A DNA stretch of 64,000 nucleotides from Streptomyces sp. ICBB 8177. Its GTDB lineage: Bacteria > Actinomycetota > Actinomycetes > Streptomycetales > Streptomycetaceae. The stretch lies in the NCBI RefSeq assembly GCF_003144095.1, contig NZ_NSKH01000003.1, positions 444,086 through 508,085 of the forward strand, written 5' to 3'. How positions within the stretch are numbered: position 1 is the first letter of the stretch; every line of letters begins with the position of its first letter. The position numbers and the translations under genes are program-made. Of the stretch, positions 45,263 through 54,409 are shown in pieces. The notes below the pieces were generated by a model. That model had not been told where the DNA came from. It saw only the letters and a program-made list of their open reading frames with translations, and did not search any database.

Positions 45263-46258
45263 GTGAGGGACACGAAAGAGAGCCGGCTGCTCTTGGTCCT
45301 GCTGGTCGCCATCGCGTTCGCCCTGATCACCGCGGACATCCGCGGCGGCGACCAGTCCCCCCTGAACGGCGCGCGCAGCGCGGCCGCCGCCGTCTTCGGC
45401 CCGGTCGAGAACGGGGTCGCCTCCGCCGTCAACCCGGTCGGCAACGCCATAGCGGCCGTCCGGGACTCAGGCTCCCGCCACGACCGCATCGCCCAGCTGC
45501 AGTTGCAGAACGAGAAGCTCAAGCAGCAGCTCGGCTCCAGCGCGCTGACCCGCAACCGCGCGAACGAACTGGACAAGCTGCTCAAGACCGCGGGCGCCGG
45601 CCAGTACGGCATCAAGGGCGCCCAGGTCATCGCCATAGGAGCGGCCCAGGGCTTCTCCTGGACCATCACCATCGACGCGGGCACCAACGACGGCATCCAG
45701 CGCGACATGACCGTCATCAACGGCGACGGCCTGGTCGGCCGGGTCACCACGGCCAGCGCCACCACCTCCACCGTGCTGCTCGCCTGCGACCCCGACTTCA
45801 CCGTCGGCACCCGCATGGAGAAGTCGATGGAGCTGGGCTTCGGCACCGGCCAGGGCGACCGCCCCATGAAGGTCCAACTGCTGGACGGCCGCGCCGACGT
45901 GCACGTCGGCGACCGCCTGGTCACCTTCGGCTCGCAAGGCGACAAGCCCTTCGTGCCCGGCGTGCCGGTCGGGAAGGTCGTGCGGATAGACCCGGGCGCG
46001 GGCGAGCTGACCCGCACCGTCGAGGTCCAGCCGTTCGTCTCCTTCTCCGAACTGGACATCGTCGGCGTGGTCGTCGTGCCGCCCAGGACCGACCCGCGCG
46101 ACACCGTGCTGCCGCCCAAGCCGCAGGTGAAGCCGACGCCGACGGTCACCGTCACCGTCGGCCCCTCCGGCGCACCCTCGGGCAAGCCGTCCGGCGCGCC
46201 CTCCGGAGCGCCGAGCGACACACCGTCCGAGAGCCCCGACTCACAGGACGGATTCTGA
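45263..46258 (+). CDS. mreC: rod shape-determining protein MreC
   Basis: A 331-aa protein anchored by one N-terminal span (SRLLLVLLVAIAFALITAD), with a coiled coil (about 68-95: RIAQLQLQNEKLKQQLGSS) and a beta-rich outer domain (about 110-270). The last 55 residues are Pro/Ser/Gly-rich (GPSGAPSGKPSGAPSG). It scaffolds the elongation/spore-wall synthesis complex with MreD, PBP2 and RodA. GTG 45263; 3 nt from its stop to mreD. Confidence 0.95.
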   Translation: MRDTKESRLLLVLLVAIAFALITADIRGGDQSPLNGARSAAAAVFGPVENGVASAVNPVGNAIAAVRDSGSRHDRIAQLQLQNEKLKQQLGSSALTRNRANELDKLLKTAGAGQYGIKGAQVIAIGAAQGFSWTITIDAGTNDGIQRDMTVINGDGLVGRVTTASATTSTVLLACDPDFTVGTRMEKSMELGFGTGQGDRPMKVQLLDGRADVHVGDRLVTFGSQGDKPFVPGVPVGKVVRIDPGAGELTRTVEVQPFVSFSELDIVGVVVVPPRTDPRDTVLPPKPQVKPTPTVTVTVGPSGAPSGKPSGAPSGAPSDTPSESPDSQDGF

Positions 46259-46261
46259 CCG

Positions 46262-46909
46262 ATGCGCGTCAACCGGATCCTGCTCCCCGCCGTCCTCGTC
46301 GTCCTGGCCCTGGTGATCCAGGTCAGCGTGCTGGCCCGGCTGCACCTGCCGGGCGCGGTCCCCGACCTGCTGATGCTGGTCGTCCTGGGCCTGGCGATGA
46401 CCTACGGGCACGTGGCGGGCTGCCTGATCGGCTTCTTCGCCGGGCTGCTGGCCGACCTCGCCCCGCCGGCCGACCACGCCGCCGGGCGCTACGCCCTCGT
46501 GCTGTGCGTCATCGGCTACCTGGCCGGCCTGGCCAAGCCGGAGAACGGGCAACTGCGCTCCGCCGCGCTGCCGATGACGGTCGTCGCAGGAGCCGCCGTG
46601 CTGTCCACCCTGCTGTACGCGAGCGTGGGCGCCCTGGTCGGTGACACCGCCGCCCGCCACGTCGGCATCGTCAGCCTGCTGTTCACCGCTCTCGTCTACG
46701 ACCTGCTGCTGGCACCGTTCACCGTGCCGTGGATCATGGCGCTGGCGCGACGGCTGGACCGCGACCCGATGGCCGCGGACTCCGGCGCCGCGGGCGGCAG
46801 CCCGTACCGCTGGATGAGCCCGGGCAACGCCCGCTCGGGGAGCCGGCTGACCCGCATCCGCCCCGGCGGCCAGCGCGACAGCCTGCTCAAGGGAGGCCGC
46901 AAGCTGTGA
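46262..46909 (+). CDS. mreD: rod shape-determining protein MreD
   Basis: A 215-aa integral membrane protein with five predicted spans (first: ILLPAVLVVLALVIQVSVLA) and a basic C-terminal tail (SRLTRIRPGGQRDSLLKGG). It starts 3 nt after mreC. Its last codons contain GGGAGG followed by GTGAG overlapping the stop, which looks like the original translational start signal for the next gene, now displaced by the tandem repeat. Confidence 0.93.
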   Translation: MRVNRILLPAVLVVLALVIQVSVLARLHLPGAVPDLLMLVVLGLAMTYGHVAGCLIGFFAGLLADLAPPADHAAGRYALVLCVIGYLAGLAKPENGQLRSAALPMTVVAGAAVLSTLLYASVGALVGDTAARHVGIVSLLFTALVYDLLLAPFTVPWIMALARRLDRDPMAADSGAAGGSPYRWMSPGNARSGSRLTRIRPGGQRDSLLKGGRKL

Positions 46910-47013
46910 GTTCCCACCCGTCGCCCGCCACCACCCTCAGCGGAAGCGCTACGCGCCATTCCCACCCGTCGCCCGCCACCACCCTCAGCGGAAGCGCTAC
47001 GCGCCATGTCTAA
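46906..47013 (+). CDS. 35-aa ORF made by the tandem repeat between mreD and mrdA
   Basis: GTG 46906 overlaps the mreD stop (GTGA) and has GGGAGG at ideal spacing. It reads through both repeat copies (each encoding HPSPATTLSGSATRH) and stops at TAA 47011-47013, eight bases past the ATG of mrdA, in another frame. It may be translated and hand ribosomes to mrdA by re-initiation. It is probably a by-product of the repeat rather than an old gene. Confidence 0.4.
   Translation: MSSHPSPATTLSGSATRHSHPSPATTLSGSATRHV
46911..47006. repeat. perfect 48-bp tandem duplication at the mrdA start
   Basis: Two identical adjacent 48-bp units (46911-46958 and 46959-47006), each starting TTCCCACCCGTCGCCC and ending GCTACGCGCCA. 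The second unit supplies the A of the mrdA ATG, and its AGCGCT core is palindromic. The unit resembles short GC-rich intergenic repeats of streptomycetes (from memory, unverified). Confidence 0.92.
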
Positions 47014-49234
47014 TATCCCCGAGACGGGTCGCACCCAGCGGGTGACGATCCGTCTGGTCATCCTCCAGATCCTCGTCGTCTCGCTGCTGCTGACGCTCGG
47101 CGGCAGGCTGTGGTACCTCCAGATCCGCGACGGGCAGCAGTACACCGCGGAAGCCGCGAGCAACAACATCCAGAACGTCGTCGACCCCGCCGTGCGCGGC
47201 TCGATACTCGACGACCGCGGCGTGCCGCTCGCGGACAACCAGACCAAGCTGGTCGTCACCGTCAACCGCACCGACATGATGCAGATGAAGGACGGCGGCA
47301 AGGCGGTGCTGACCCGGCTGGCCGGTGTGCTGGGCATGTCGTACCAGGACATCGCCGACCAGGTCCGGCTCTGCGACGCGCACACCCCCCGCCCGTGCTG
47401 GAACGGCTCGCCCTTCCAGCCGGTCCCGATCACCGACAAGGCCACCAGCCAGCAGGCGCTGGAGATCATGGAGCGCCGGGAGGACTTCCCCGGCATCACC
47501 GCCCAGCCCACCGCCGTACGGCACTACGGCGCCCCCAGCGGTGCCAGCGCCGCCCAGGTGCTCGGCTACCTCTCGCCGGTCACCGACCAGGAGATCCAGG
47601 CGTCCATGAAGAACGGACAGCCCACCCTGGAGCGCTCCGACCAGGTGGGCCGCTCGGGCCTGGAGCACACCTACGACAGCGAGCTGCGCGGCAAGAACGG
47701 TGTGACCCGCTACCAGGTCGACAACCGCGGCCGGGTCATCGGCAACGCCGGTGACACCCCGGCGCAGCCCGGCAACGACCTGGTCACCAGCCTCGACTCG
47801 CGCGTGCAGGCCCTCACCGAGAAGGACCTGAACCAGGCGATGCAGGAGGCCCGCAAGACCTACGACCCGGTCACCCACGAAAACTTCAAGGCGGACTCCG
47901 GCGCCGCGGTCGTGATGGACGTGCACACCGGCCAGGTCATCGCGATGGCCAGCGAGCCGACGTACGACCCCAACGAGTGGGTCGGCGGCATCTCGGAGAA
48001 GGACTACCAGGCACTGACCGACCCCTCCTCCGACTACCCGCTGCTCAACCGCGCGATCCAGGGCCAGTCGGCGCCCGGTTCGACCTTCAAGGTCATCTCC
48101 ACCTCGGCCGCGGCACAGGCCGGTTACGACCTCGGCGCCAGCGACTACCCCTGCACCTCCAGCTTCTCCATCGGCAACCAGGTCTTCCACAACGACGAGA
48201 ACGAGTCCTACGGCGACATCAGCATCGGCCGCGCGCTGGAGGTCTCCTGCGACACCGTCTTCTACCGGCTCGCCTACGACCAGTGGCTCAAGGACGGCGG
48301 GAACAACCCGAAGAACCCCAAGGACTGGTTCTACAAGACCGCCCACGAGTTCCACCTCGGCGAGCCGACCGGCATCGACCTGCCGGGCGAGGTGGGCGGC
48401 CGCGTCCCGGACCGGCAGTGGAAGAAGGACTACTACCAGGAGATGAAGAAGTCGTGGTGCGCCCAGGCCAAGACGGGCAAGCACGACTACAGCACCGACA
48501 TCGCCCGCGAGGACTGCGCCGACGGCTACCTGATGCGCGCCGGTGACTCCGTCAACTACGCGATCGGTCAGGGCGACACCCTGGTCACCCCGATCCAGGA
48601 GGCGATGATCTACTCGGCCATCGCCAACGGCGGCACCCTCTACCAGCCGACCATAGGGAAGGCCGTGGTCAGCGCCGACGGCAAGAAGGTCAGCCCGATC
48701 GCGCCGAAGGCGGTCGGCAAGCTCCCGGACTCCCCGTCCACGCTGAAGTACATCGACAACGCGCTGGCCGGCGTCATCACCGACGGTACGGCGGAGTGGA
48801 AGTTCGGCGGCTGGCCGCAGAACAAGATCACCCTGCACGCCAAGACCGGTACCGCGGAGGTCTACGGCAAGCAGACCACCTCGTGGTTCTCCACGTACAC
48901 CAAGGACTACGCGATCGTGATGACGATCTCGCAGGGTGGTACCGGTTCCGGTGGCTCCGGTCTGGCGGTGCGCGACATCTACAGCCACCTGTACGGCGTC
49001 CAGTCCAACGGCTCGATCGACCCCGGCAAGGGCATGATGCCCACGCCGCAGGTCGCGCTGCCGAAGATCAACGCCGACGGGCTCGTCTCCCAGGCGTCCT
49101 ACGACGTCCCCGGCCCCGACGCCTTCGTCAACTCCCTGGAGGGCGGCTCGTCCGGGCCGGGCACGGACACCCTGACCGCGCTGGAACCCGACCGCCACCA
49201 GAAGCTGCCGTTCGCCCGGAGGTACCAGACGTGA
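47006..49234 (+). CDS. mrdA: penicillin-binding protein 2 (transpeptidase of the elongation/spore-wall complex)
   Basis: A 742-aa class B PBP. One N-terminal span (RLVILQILVVSLLLTLGG), a dimerisation/pedestal domain, and a transpeptidase domain with SxxK as APGSTFKV, SxN as GDSVNYAIGQGD, and KTG as HAKTGTAEVYG. It crosslinks peptidoglycan with RodA as glycosyltransferase. The ATG at 47006 is the last base of the 48-bp repeat; homologues begin with the same NIPETGRT residues, so the start is right, but the only upstream signal is a weak GGAAG. Its stop overlaps the rodA start (GTGA). Confidence 0.95.
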   Translation: MSNIPETGRTQRVTIRLVILQILVVSLLLTLGGRLWYLQIRDGQQYTAEAASNNIQNVVDPAVRGSILDDRGVPLADNQTKLVVTVNRTDMMQMKDGGKAVLTRLAGVLGMSYQDIADQVRLCDAHTPRPCWNGSPFQPVPITDKATSQQALEIMERREDFPGITAQPTAVRHYGAPSGASAAQVLGYLSPVTDQEIQASMKNGQPTLERSDQVGRSGLEHTYDSELRGKNGVTRYQVDNRGRVIGNAGDTPAQPGNDLVTSLDSRVQALTEKDLNQAMQEARKTYDPVTHENFKADSGAAVVMDVHTGQVIAMASEPTYDPNEWVGGISEKDYQALTDPSSDYPLLNRAIQGQSAPGSTFKVISTSAAAQAGYDLGASDYPCTSSFSIGNQVFHNDENESYGDISIGRALEVSCDTVFYRLAYDQWLKDGGNNPKNPKDWFYKTAHEFHLGEPTGIDLPGEVGGRVPDRQWKKDYYQEMKKSWCAQAKTGKHDYSTDIAREDCADGYLMRAGDSVNYAIGQGDTLVTPIQEAMIYSAIANGGTLYQPTIGKAVVSADGKKVSPIAPKAVGKLPDSPSTLKYIDNALAGVITDGTAEWKFGGWPQNKITLHAKTGTAEVYGKQTTSWFSTYTKDYAIVMTISQGGTGSGGSGLAVRDIYSHLYGVQSNGSIDPGKGMMPTPQVALPKINADGLVSQASYDVPGPDAFVNSLEGGSSGPGTDTLTALEPDRHQKLPFARRYQT

Positions 49235-50439
49235 CGAGCGGCACCGGCTTCGGTGACTTCACCGTCCGCCGCTTCAGCCCCGAGCGCGGCACGCTGTCCA
49301 AGCTGCTGGCCCGCGACTCCGCGGTGCGGCGGATGGACTGGGTGATGCTGGCCGCGGCCCTCGCGCTGTCCGGCGTCGGCTCGCTGCTGGTGTGGTCGGC
49401 GACCCGCGGCCGTACCTCCATCAACCACGGCGACCCGCAGTACTTCCTGATCCGCCACCTGATGAACATGGCCATAGGGATAGGGCTGTGCGTCGGGACC
49501 ATCGTGCTGGGCCACCGCAGGATGCGCGGGATAATCCCCATCCTCTACGGCATCGTGATCGTCATGCTGCTGGCGGTGCTCTCGCCGCTGGGCTCGACGG
49601 TCAACGGCGCGCACTCCTGGATCGTGCTGGGCGGCGGATTCTCGCTCCAGCCGTCCGAGTTCGCCAAGATCGCCATCGTGCTGAGCATGGCGATGGTGCT
49701 GTCGGCCAAGGTGGACGCGGGCGACCAGCTCAACCCCGACCACCGCACCGTGCTGCAGGCGCTGGGGTTCGCGGTGCTGCCGATGTGCATCATCCTGCTC
49801 ATGCCCGACCTGGGCTCGACCATGGTGCTGGTCGTCATCGTGCTCGGCGTGCTGCTGTCCTCCGGTGCCTCCAAGCGCTGGGTCTTCGGGCTGATCGGCG
49901 CGGGCACGGCCGGGGCGCTGGCGGTCTGGAAGCTCGACCTGCTGAACAAGTACCAGATCGACCGCTTCGCCGCCTTCGCCAACCCCGCCCTCGACCCCTC
50001 CGGCGTCGGCTACAACACCGCGCAGGCCCGCATCGCCATCGGCTCCGGCGGGCTGCTCGGCGAGGGGCTGTTCCACGGTTCTCAGACCACCGGCCAGTTC
50101 GTGCCCGAGCAGCAGACCGACTTCGTCTTCACGGTCGCCGGCGAGGAACTGGGCTTCGTGGGCTCGATCGCGATCATCCTGCTGATCGGGGTCATCCTCT
50201 GGCGCGCCTGCCGGGTCGCCCGCCAGGCCACCGACCTGTACGGGACGATCATCGCGGCCGGCGTCGTCGCCTGGTTCTCCTTCCAGTCCTTCGAGAACAT
50301 CGGGATGACGCTCGGCATCATGCCGGTCGCCGGCATCCCGCTGCCGTTCGTCAGTTACGGCGGGTCGTCGATGTTCGCGATCTGGATCGGGCTGGGTCTG
50401 CTCCAGTCGGTCCGCATGCAGCGTCCGATGTCCGCGTAA
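49231..50439 (+). CDS. rodA: RodA/FtsW SEDS peptidoglycan glycosyltransferase
   Basis: A 402-aa membrane protein with ten predicted spans. GTG 49231 overlaps the mrdA stop, giving coupled translation with its partner PBP2. SEDS signatures are NGAHSWIVLGGGFSLQPSEFAK, split as NGAHSWIVLG and LQPSEFAKI, the large-loop ALDPSGVGYNTAQARIAIGS, and the C-terminal MPVAGIPLPFVSYGGSS. A strong hairpin follows, ending the mre operon. Confidence 0.95.
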   Translation: MTSGTGFGDFTVRRFSPERGTLSKLLARDSAVRRMDWVMLAAALALSGVGSLLVWSATRGRTSINHGDPQYFLIRHLMNMAIGIGLCVGTIVLGHRRMRGIIPILYGIVIVMLLAVLSPLGSTVNGAHSWIVLGGGFSLQPSEFAKIAIVLSMAMVLSAKVDAGDQLNPDHRTVLQALGFAVLPMCIILLMPDLGSTMVLVVIVLGVLLSSGASKRWVFGLIGAGTAGALAVWKLDLLNKYQIDRFAAFANPALDPSGVGYNTAQARIAIGSGGLLGEGLFHGSQTTGQFVPEQQTDFVFTVAGEELGFVGSIAIILLIGVILWRACRVARQATDLYGTIIAAGVVAWFSFQSFENIGMTLGIMPVAGIPLPFVSYGGSSMFAIWIGLGLLQSVRMQRPMSA

Positions 50440-50459
50440 GGCACGCCCGAGGCGTGCGA

Positions 50460-50499
50460 GGGGCCCGGGGCCGCCCGCGAAGGCGCGGCCCCGGGCCCC
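50460..50499 (+). terminator. terminator after rodA
   Basis: Perfect 15-bp stem GGGGCCCGGGGCCGC and complement with a 10-nt loop, 21 nt after rodA. A -10-like TTACGCT follows for the next gene. Confidence 0.8.
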
Positions 50500-50555
50500 G
50501 ACGCGTTACGCTGGATGGTCCCCTGCCAGCACACGAGAGACACCGAGACACTCTG

Positions 50556-52517
50556 ATGCCTGTCGAGTCGGTCTTCCCGCGCCTGGAAGCACTCCTCCCG
50601 CACGTCCAGAAGCCGATCCAGTACGTCGGAGGAGAGCTCAACTCCACCGTCAAGGACTGGGACGCCTGCGACGTGCGCTGGGCCCTGATGTACCCGGACG
50701 CGTACGAGGTGGGCCTGCCCAACCAGGGCGTCATGATCCTCTACGAGGTGCTCAACGAGCGCGAGGGCGTGCTGGCCGAGCGCACCTACAGCGTCTGGCC
50801 GGACCTCGAAGCGCTGATGCGCGAGCACGGCGTCCCGCAGTTCACCGTGGACGCGCACCGCCCGCTCAAGGCGTTCGACGTCTTCGGCGTCTCGTTCTCC
50901 ACCGAGCTGGGCTACACCAACCTGCTCACCGCCCTCGACCTGGCCGGCATCCCGCTGAACGCCGAGGACCGCGGCATCGACGACCCGGTGGTGCTCGCCG
51001 GCGGGCACGCCGCGTTCAACCCGGAGCCGATCGCCGACTTCATCGACGCCGCCGTCATCGGTGACGGCGAGCAGGCGGTCCTGGAGATCACCGACGTCGT
51101 GCGCGCGTGGAAGGCGGAGGGCCGCCCCGGCGGGCGCGAGGAGCTGCTGCTGCGCCTGGCGAAGACCGGCGGCGTCTACGTGCCGCGCTTCTACGACGTC
51201 GAGTACCTGCCGGACGGCCGCATCGCGCGGGTCGTGCCGAACGCGTCGGGCGTGCCGTGGCGTGTGTCCAAGCACACCGTGATGGACCTGGACGAGTGGC
51301 CGTACCCGAAGCAGCCGCTGGTGCCGCTGGCCGAGACGGTGCACGAGCGGATGTCGGTGGAGATCTTCCGCGGCTGCACCCGCGGCTGCCGTTTCTGCCA
51401 GGCGGGCATGATCACCAGGCCGGTGCGCGAGCGCAGCATCACCGGCATCGGCGACATGGTCGAGAAGGGCCTGAAGGCGACCGGCTTCGAGGAGGTCGGC
51501 CTGCTGTCGCTGTCGTCGGCCGACCACAGCGAGATCGGCGACATCGCCAAGGGCCTGGCCGACCGCTACACCGACGACAAGATCGGCCTGTCCCTGCCGT
51601 CGACCCGGGTCGACGCGTTCAACATCGACCTGGCCGACGAACTGACCCGCAACGGCCGCCGCTCCGGCCTGACCTTCGCCCCCGAGGGCGGCAGCGAGCG
51701 CATCCGCAAGGTCATCAACAAGATGGTCTCGGAGGAGGACCTGATCCGCACGGTCGCCACGGCCTACGGCAACGGCTGGCGTCAGGTGAAGCTGTACTTC
51801 ATGTGCGGTCTGCCCACCGAGACCGACGAGGACGTCCTCCAGATCGCCGACATGGCGACCAGGGTGATCGCCAAGGGCCGCGAGGTCTCCGGCTCCAACG
51901 ACATCCGCTGCACGGTCTCCATCGGCGGTTTCGTGCCCAAGCCGCACACGCCGTTCCAGTGGGCCCCGCAGCTCAGCTCCGAGGAGACCGACGCGCGGCT
52001 GGAGAAGCTGCGCGACAAGATCCGCGGTGACAAGAAGTACGGCCGGTCCATCGGCTTCCGCTACCACGACGGCAAGCCCGGCATCGTCGAGGGCCTGCTG
52101 TCGCGCGGCGACCGCCGCCTCGGCGCGGTGATCCGCGCGGTCTACGAGGACGGCGGCCGCTTCGACGGCTGGCGCGAGTTCTTCTCGTACGACCGCTGGA
52201 TGGAGTGCGCGGGCAAGGTGCTGCCCGCCTTCGGCGTGGACGTCGACTGGTACACCACCCGCGAGCGCGGCTACGAGGAGGTCCTGCCCTGGGACCACCT
52301 GGACTCCGGTCTGGACAAGGACTGGCTCTGGGAGGACTGGCAGGACTCCCTCGACGAGACCGAGGTCGAGGACTGCCGCTGGACCCCGTGCTTCGACTGC
52401 GGGGTGTGCCCGCAGATGGACACCCACATCCAGATCGGGCCCACGGGCAAGAAGCTGCTGCCGCTGACGGTGAAGAACGCCGGCCCGGAACCCGCGTCGA
52501 GCGGCCACGCCCACTGA
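50556..52517 (+). CDS. TIGR03960-type B12-binding radical SAM protein
   Basis: A 653-aa protein. The N-terminal cobalamin-binding-like domain covers about residues 30-200 and the radical SAM cluster motif is CTRGCRFCQAG (about 272-282), with ScoA-type downstream motifs (FAPEGGSERIRKVINK). A further cysteine group (CFDCGVC) sits near the C terminus. ATG 50556; longer frames overlap rodA and lack coding bias. In Streptomyces this gene normally continues into a TIGR03936 gene and rne; here the next gene is an unrelated transporter on the other strand. Confidence 0.93.
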   Translation: MPVESVFPRLEALLPHVQKPIQYVGGELNSTVKDWDACDVRWALMYPDAYEVGLPNQGVMILYEVLNEREGVLAERTYSVWPDLEALMREHGVPQFTVDAHRPLKAFDVFGVSFSTELGYTNLLTALDLAGIPLNAEDRGIDDPVVLAGGHAAFNPEPIADFIDAAVIGDGEQAVLEITDVVRAWKAEGRPGGREELLLRLAKTGGVYVPRFYDVEYLPDGRIARVVPNASGVPWRVSKHTVMDLDEWPYPKQPLVPLAETVHERMSVEIFRGCTRGCRFCQAGMITRPVRERSITGIGDMVEKGLKATGFEEVGLLSLSSADHSEIGDIAKGLADRYTDDKIGLSLPSTRVDAFNIDLADELTRNGRRSGLTFAPEGGSERIRKVINKMVSEEDLIRTVATAYGNGWRQVKLYFMCGLPTETDEDVLQIADMATRVIAKGREVSGSNDIRCTVSIGGFVPKPHTPFQWAPQLSSEETDARLEKLRDKIRGDKKYGRSIGFRYHDGKPGIVEGLLSRGDRRLGAVIRAVYEDGGRFDGWREFFSYDRWMECAGKVLPAFGVDVDWYTTRERGYEEVLPWDHLDSGLDKDWLWEDWQDSLDETEVEDCRWTPCFDCGVCPQMDTHIQIGPTGKKLLPLTVKNAGPEPASSGHAH

Positions 52518-52615
52518 CACGAGGGGGGCTCGGGACTTCGCCGACGTTGCCGTGGTCCGCCGCAGACGCGCCCTTGAGTAAGTGAAGACGGGTTTGGACA
52601 GGCACGGGCCTTCGG

Positions 52616-54205
52616 TCAGGAGGCCGTCGGACTCGTGAACCGGTTATCGGGCAGGCTGCGGGTGAACGCGAAGCCGGTGAGCGTGATGGCGGCGACCGCG
52701 AGGATGGCAGCCTTGAGACTGTCGAGTTGAGCGGTGGCGTAGGCATCGGCGATGGCATCGACCTCTTGCTGCGGCAGCTTGGCGTGTTCGGCGGCAGCGC
52801 GCACCTGGTCGGTGCTGACGAAGCTGACGCCGGCTTCGACGGCGATTCCGGTCTGCTGCCGTGCGGCGTCGGAGATGAGGGGGTTGTCGGCGATCCGGGT
52901 TGTGAACGCGTTCACCAAGGCGCCGATGAGAATCGCGCCGATGAGAGCGGTGCCGAGGGAGGATCCCAGGTTCTGGGCGGTGTACTGGAGGCCGCCCGCC
53001 TCGCTGCGTTCCGATTCCCCGACAGCGGACTGGACCACGTTGCCGAGTTGCGAGGCGAGGAGGCCCATCCCGAGGCCCAGGACAGCCATCGCGAGCGCGA
53101 ACGAGAGATCATCGATGTGGGGCCTGATGGTCGCCAGCAGCCACACGGCGGCGATGAGCAGCACCAGCAGGCCGATCCGTACTACGGTGCGCGGGCCGGC
53201 GATGCGGCCCAGGAGCGGGCCGGTCATGGAGGACACCAGCATGGTGACCGACACCGGCAGCAGTCGCAGGCCCGTCTGGAAGGCATCGAAGCCCTGGACG
53301 ACCTGAAGGTAGAGGGGGACGACGAAGAACAGTCCGAGCAGGATGAGGTTCTGGTTGAGCAGCATGGCCAGGCCGGAGCGCAGGGGCCGGATGGCGAACA
53401 ACGAGAATCGGATGAGTGGTTCGCGCCCCCGAGCTTCCTGGCGCCGTTCCCAGGCCCGGAACAGGCCCAGGACGACGGCTCCGGCCGCGATGACGAAGAC
53501 GGTGAGGGAGAAGCCGACGATCGTGATCGGGGAGTTGCGGGGCTTGAGCCACCCCCAGGAGCTGCTCTGCAGGACGCCCAGCACCACCAGAGCCAGTCCG
53601 AGGGCGGACAGCACGGTGCCGCCCGTGTCCAGGCGGGGCCGTGGCTCAGGGCGGGGGTGATCCTCGATCAACCGCACGAAGCAGAGAAGGGCCGCCACCA
53701 CGACGACCTCAGCGGCGAAGACGAGCCGCCAGGTCAGGTATGTCGTGACCCATCCACCGAGCAGCGGACCGACAGCGATGCCCGCCCCCGCCAGACCGCC
53801 GATGACCCCGTAAGCCACGGCACGGTCCCGGCCGGTGTAGGCGCCGGCCACCAGTGCAGCCAGCGCCGGAAGAACGAGTGCGGCGCCGAGTCCCTCGATG
53901 ATCGACCACCCGAGCGCGAGCACCCAGAGCACAGGCGCCGCCGCGGTGAGCGCTGATCCGGTGCCGTACACCACCAGCCCGATGCCGAAGGCGCGGCGGC
54001 GCCCGAGCATGTCGCCGAGCTTGCCGCCAGTGATCATGAAGGCGGCCATGACCAGGGTGTAGAGGGTGATGACGGCCTGGATCGCGGTGACCTCTGTGTG
54101 GAAGTCCTCGACGAGTCGGCTGATCGAGACGTTCATCACCGAGGTGTCCAGAACCATCAGGAACTGGGCTGTGCCGAGAATGATCAGAGCCCGCCAGCGT
54201 CCCAC
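52616..54205 (-). CDS. MFS multidrug transporter, DHA2 (14-span) family
   Basis: About 529 aa with 14 predicted spans. Family motifs: LDTSVMNVSISRL in span 1 (motif D1), GKLGDMLGRRRAFGIG (motif A), and the motif C region GLAGAGIAVGPLLGGW in span 5. GTG 54205 has GGAGG at 8 nt; an upstream GTG at 54238 would add 11 residues. Codon use is less GC3-biased than in the core genes to the left, and it begins the accessory region. Probably drug or metabolite export; substrate unknown. Confidence 0.9.
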   Translation of the reverse strand: MGRWRALIILGTAQFLMVLDTSVMNVSISRLVEDFHTEVTAIQAVITLYTLVMAAFMITGGKLGDMLGRRRAFGIGLVVYGTGSALTAAAPVLWVLALGWSIIEGLGAALVLPALAALVAGAYTGRDRAVAYGVIGGLAGAGIAVGPLLGGWVTTYLTWRLVFAAEVVVVAALLCFVRLIEDHPRPEPRPRLDTGGTVLSALGLALVVLGVLQSSSWGWLKPRNSPITIVGFSLTVFVIAAGAVVLGLFRAWERRQEARGREPLIRFSLFAIRPLRSGLAMLLNQNLILLGLFFVVPLYLQVVQGFDAFQTGLRLLPVSVTMLVSSMTGPLLGRIAGPRTVVRIGLLVLLIAAVWLLATIRPHIDDLSFALAMAVLGLGMGLLASQLGNVVQSAVGESERSEAGGLQYTAQNLGSSLGTALIGAILIGALVNAFTTRIADNPLISDAARQQTGIAVEAGVSFVSTDQVRAAAEHAKLPQQEVDAIADAYATAQLDSLKAAILAVAAITLTGFAFTRSLPDNRFTSPTAS

Positions 54206-54360
54206 CGCGTGCACCTCCACAGATCCCGGCCTGCCCACACCGCGAGCCGCGGCGCAATCATAGAGTGACGGGGGTCGTACGTTTCGCAGTCGTGGCGGTC
54301 AAGTCACCCGGCCAGGCCTTCGGACGCTCGCCTCGGGCCCACCGGAGCGGGCCGGCATCT

Positions 54361-54409
54361 CAGACCGGACAACCGGTCTGCAAGCGCCTCCGCCTGACTC
54401 GCAGTCAGG
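54361..54409 (-). terminator. two hairpins at the end of the yihY-like gene
   Basis: CAGACCGG-ACAA-CCGGTCTG (54361-54380) and CCTGACT-CGC-AGTCAGG (54393-54409) are both perfect; the second includes the last codon. Together they could terminate transcription from the yihY-like gene. Confidence 0.55.

Noticed and set aside
46911-47006. CRISPR-like repeat
   Set aside because: Only two directly adjacent identical units without spacers and no cas genes; it is a tandem duplication.
49392-50555. 388-residue N-terminal extension of the radical SAM protein
   Set aside because: This part overlaps rodA in another phase and is Arg/His-rich; the ATG at 50556 begins the conserved protein.
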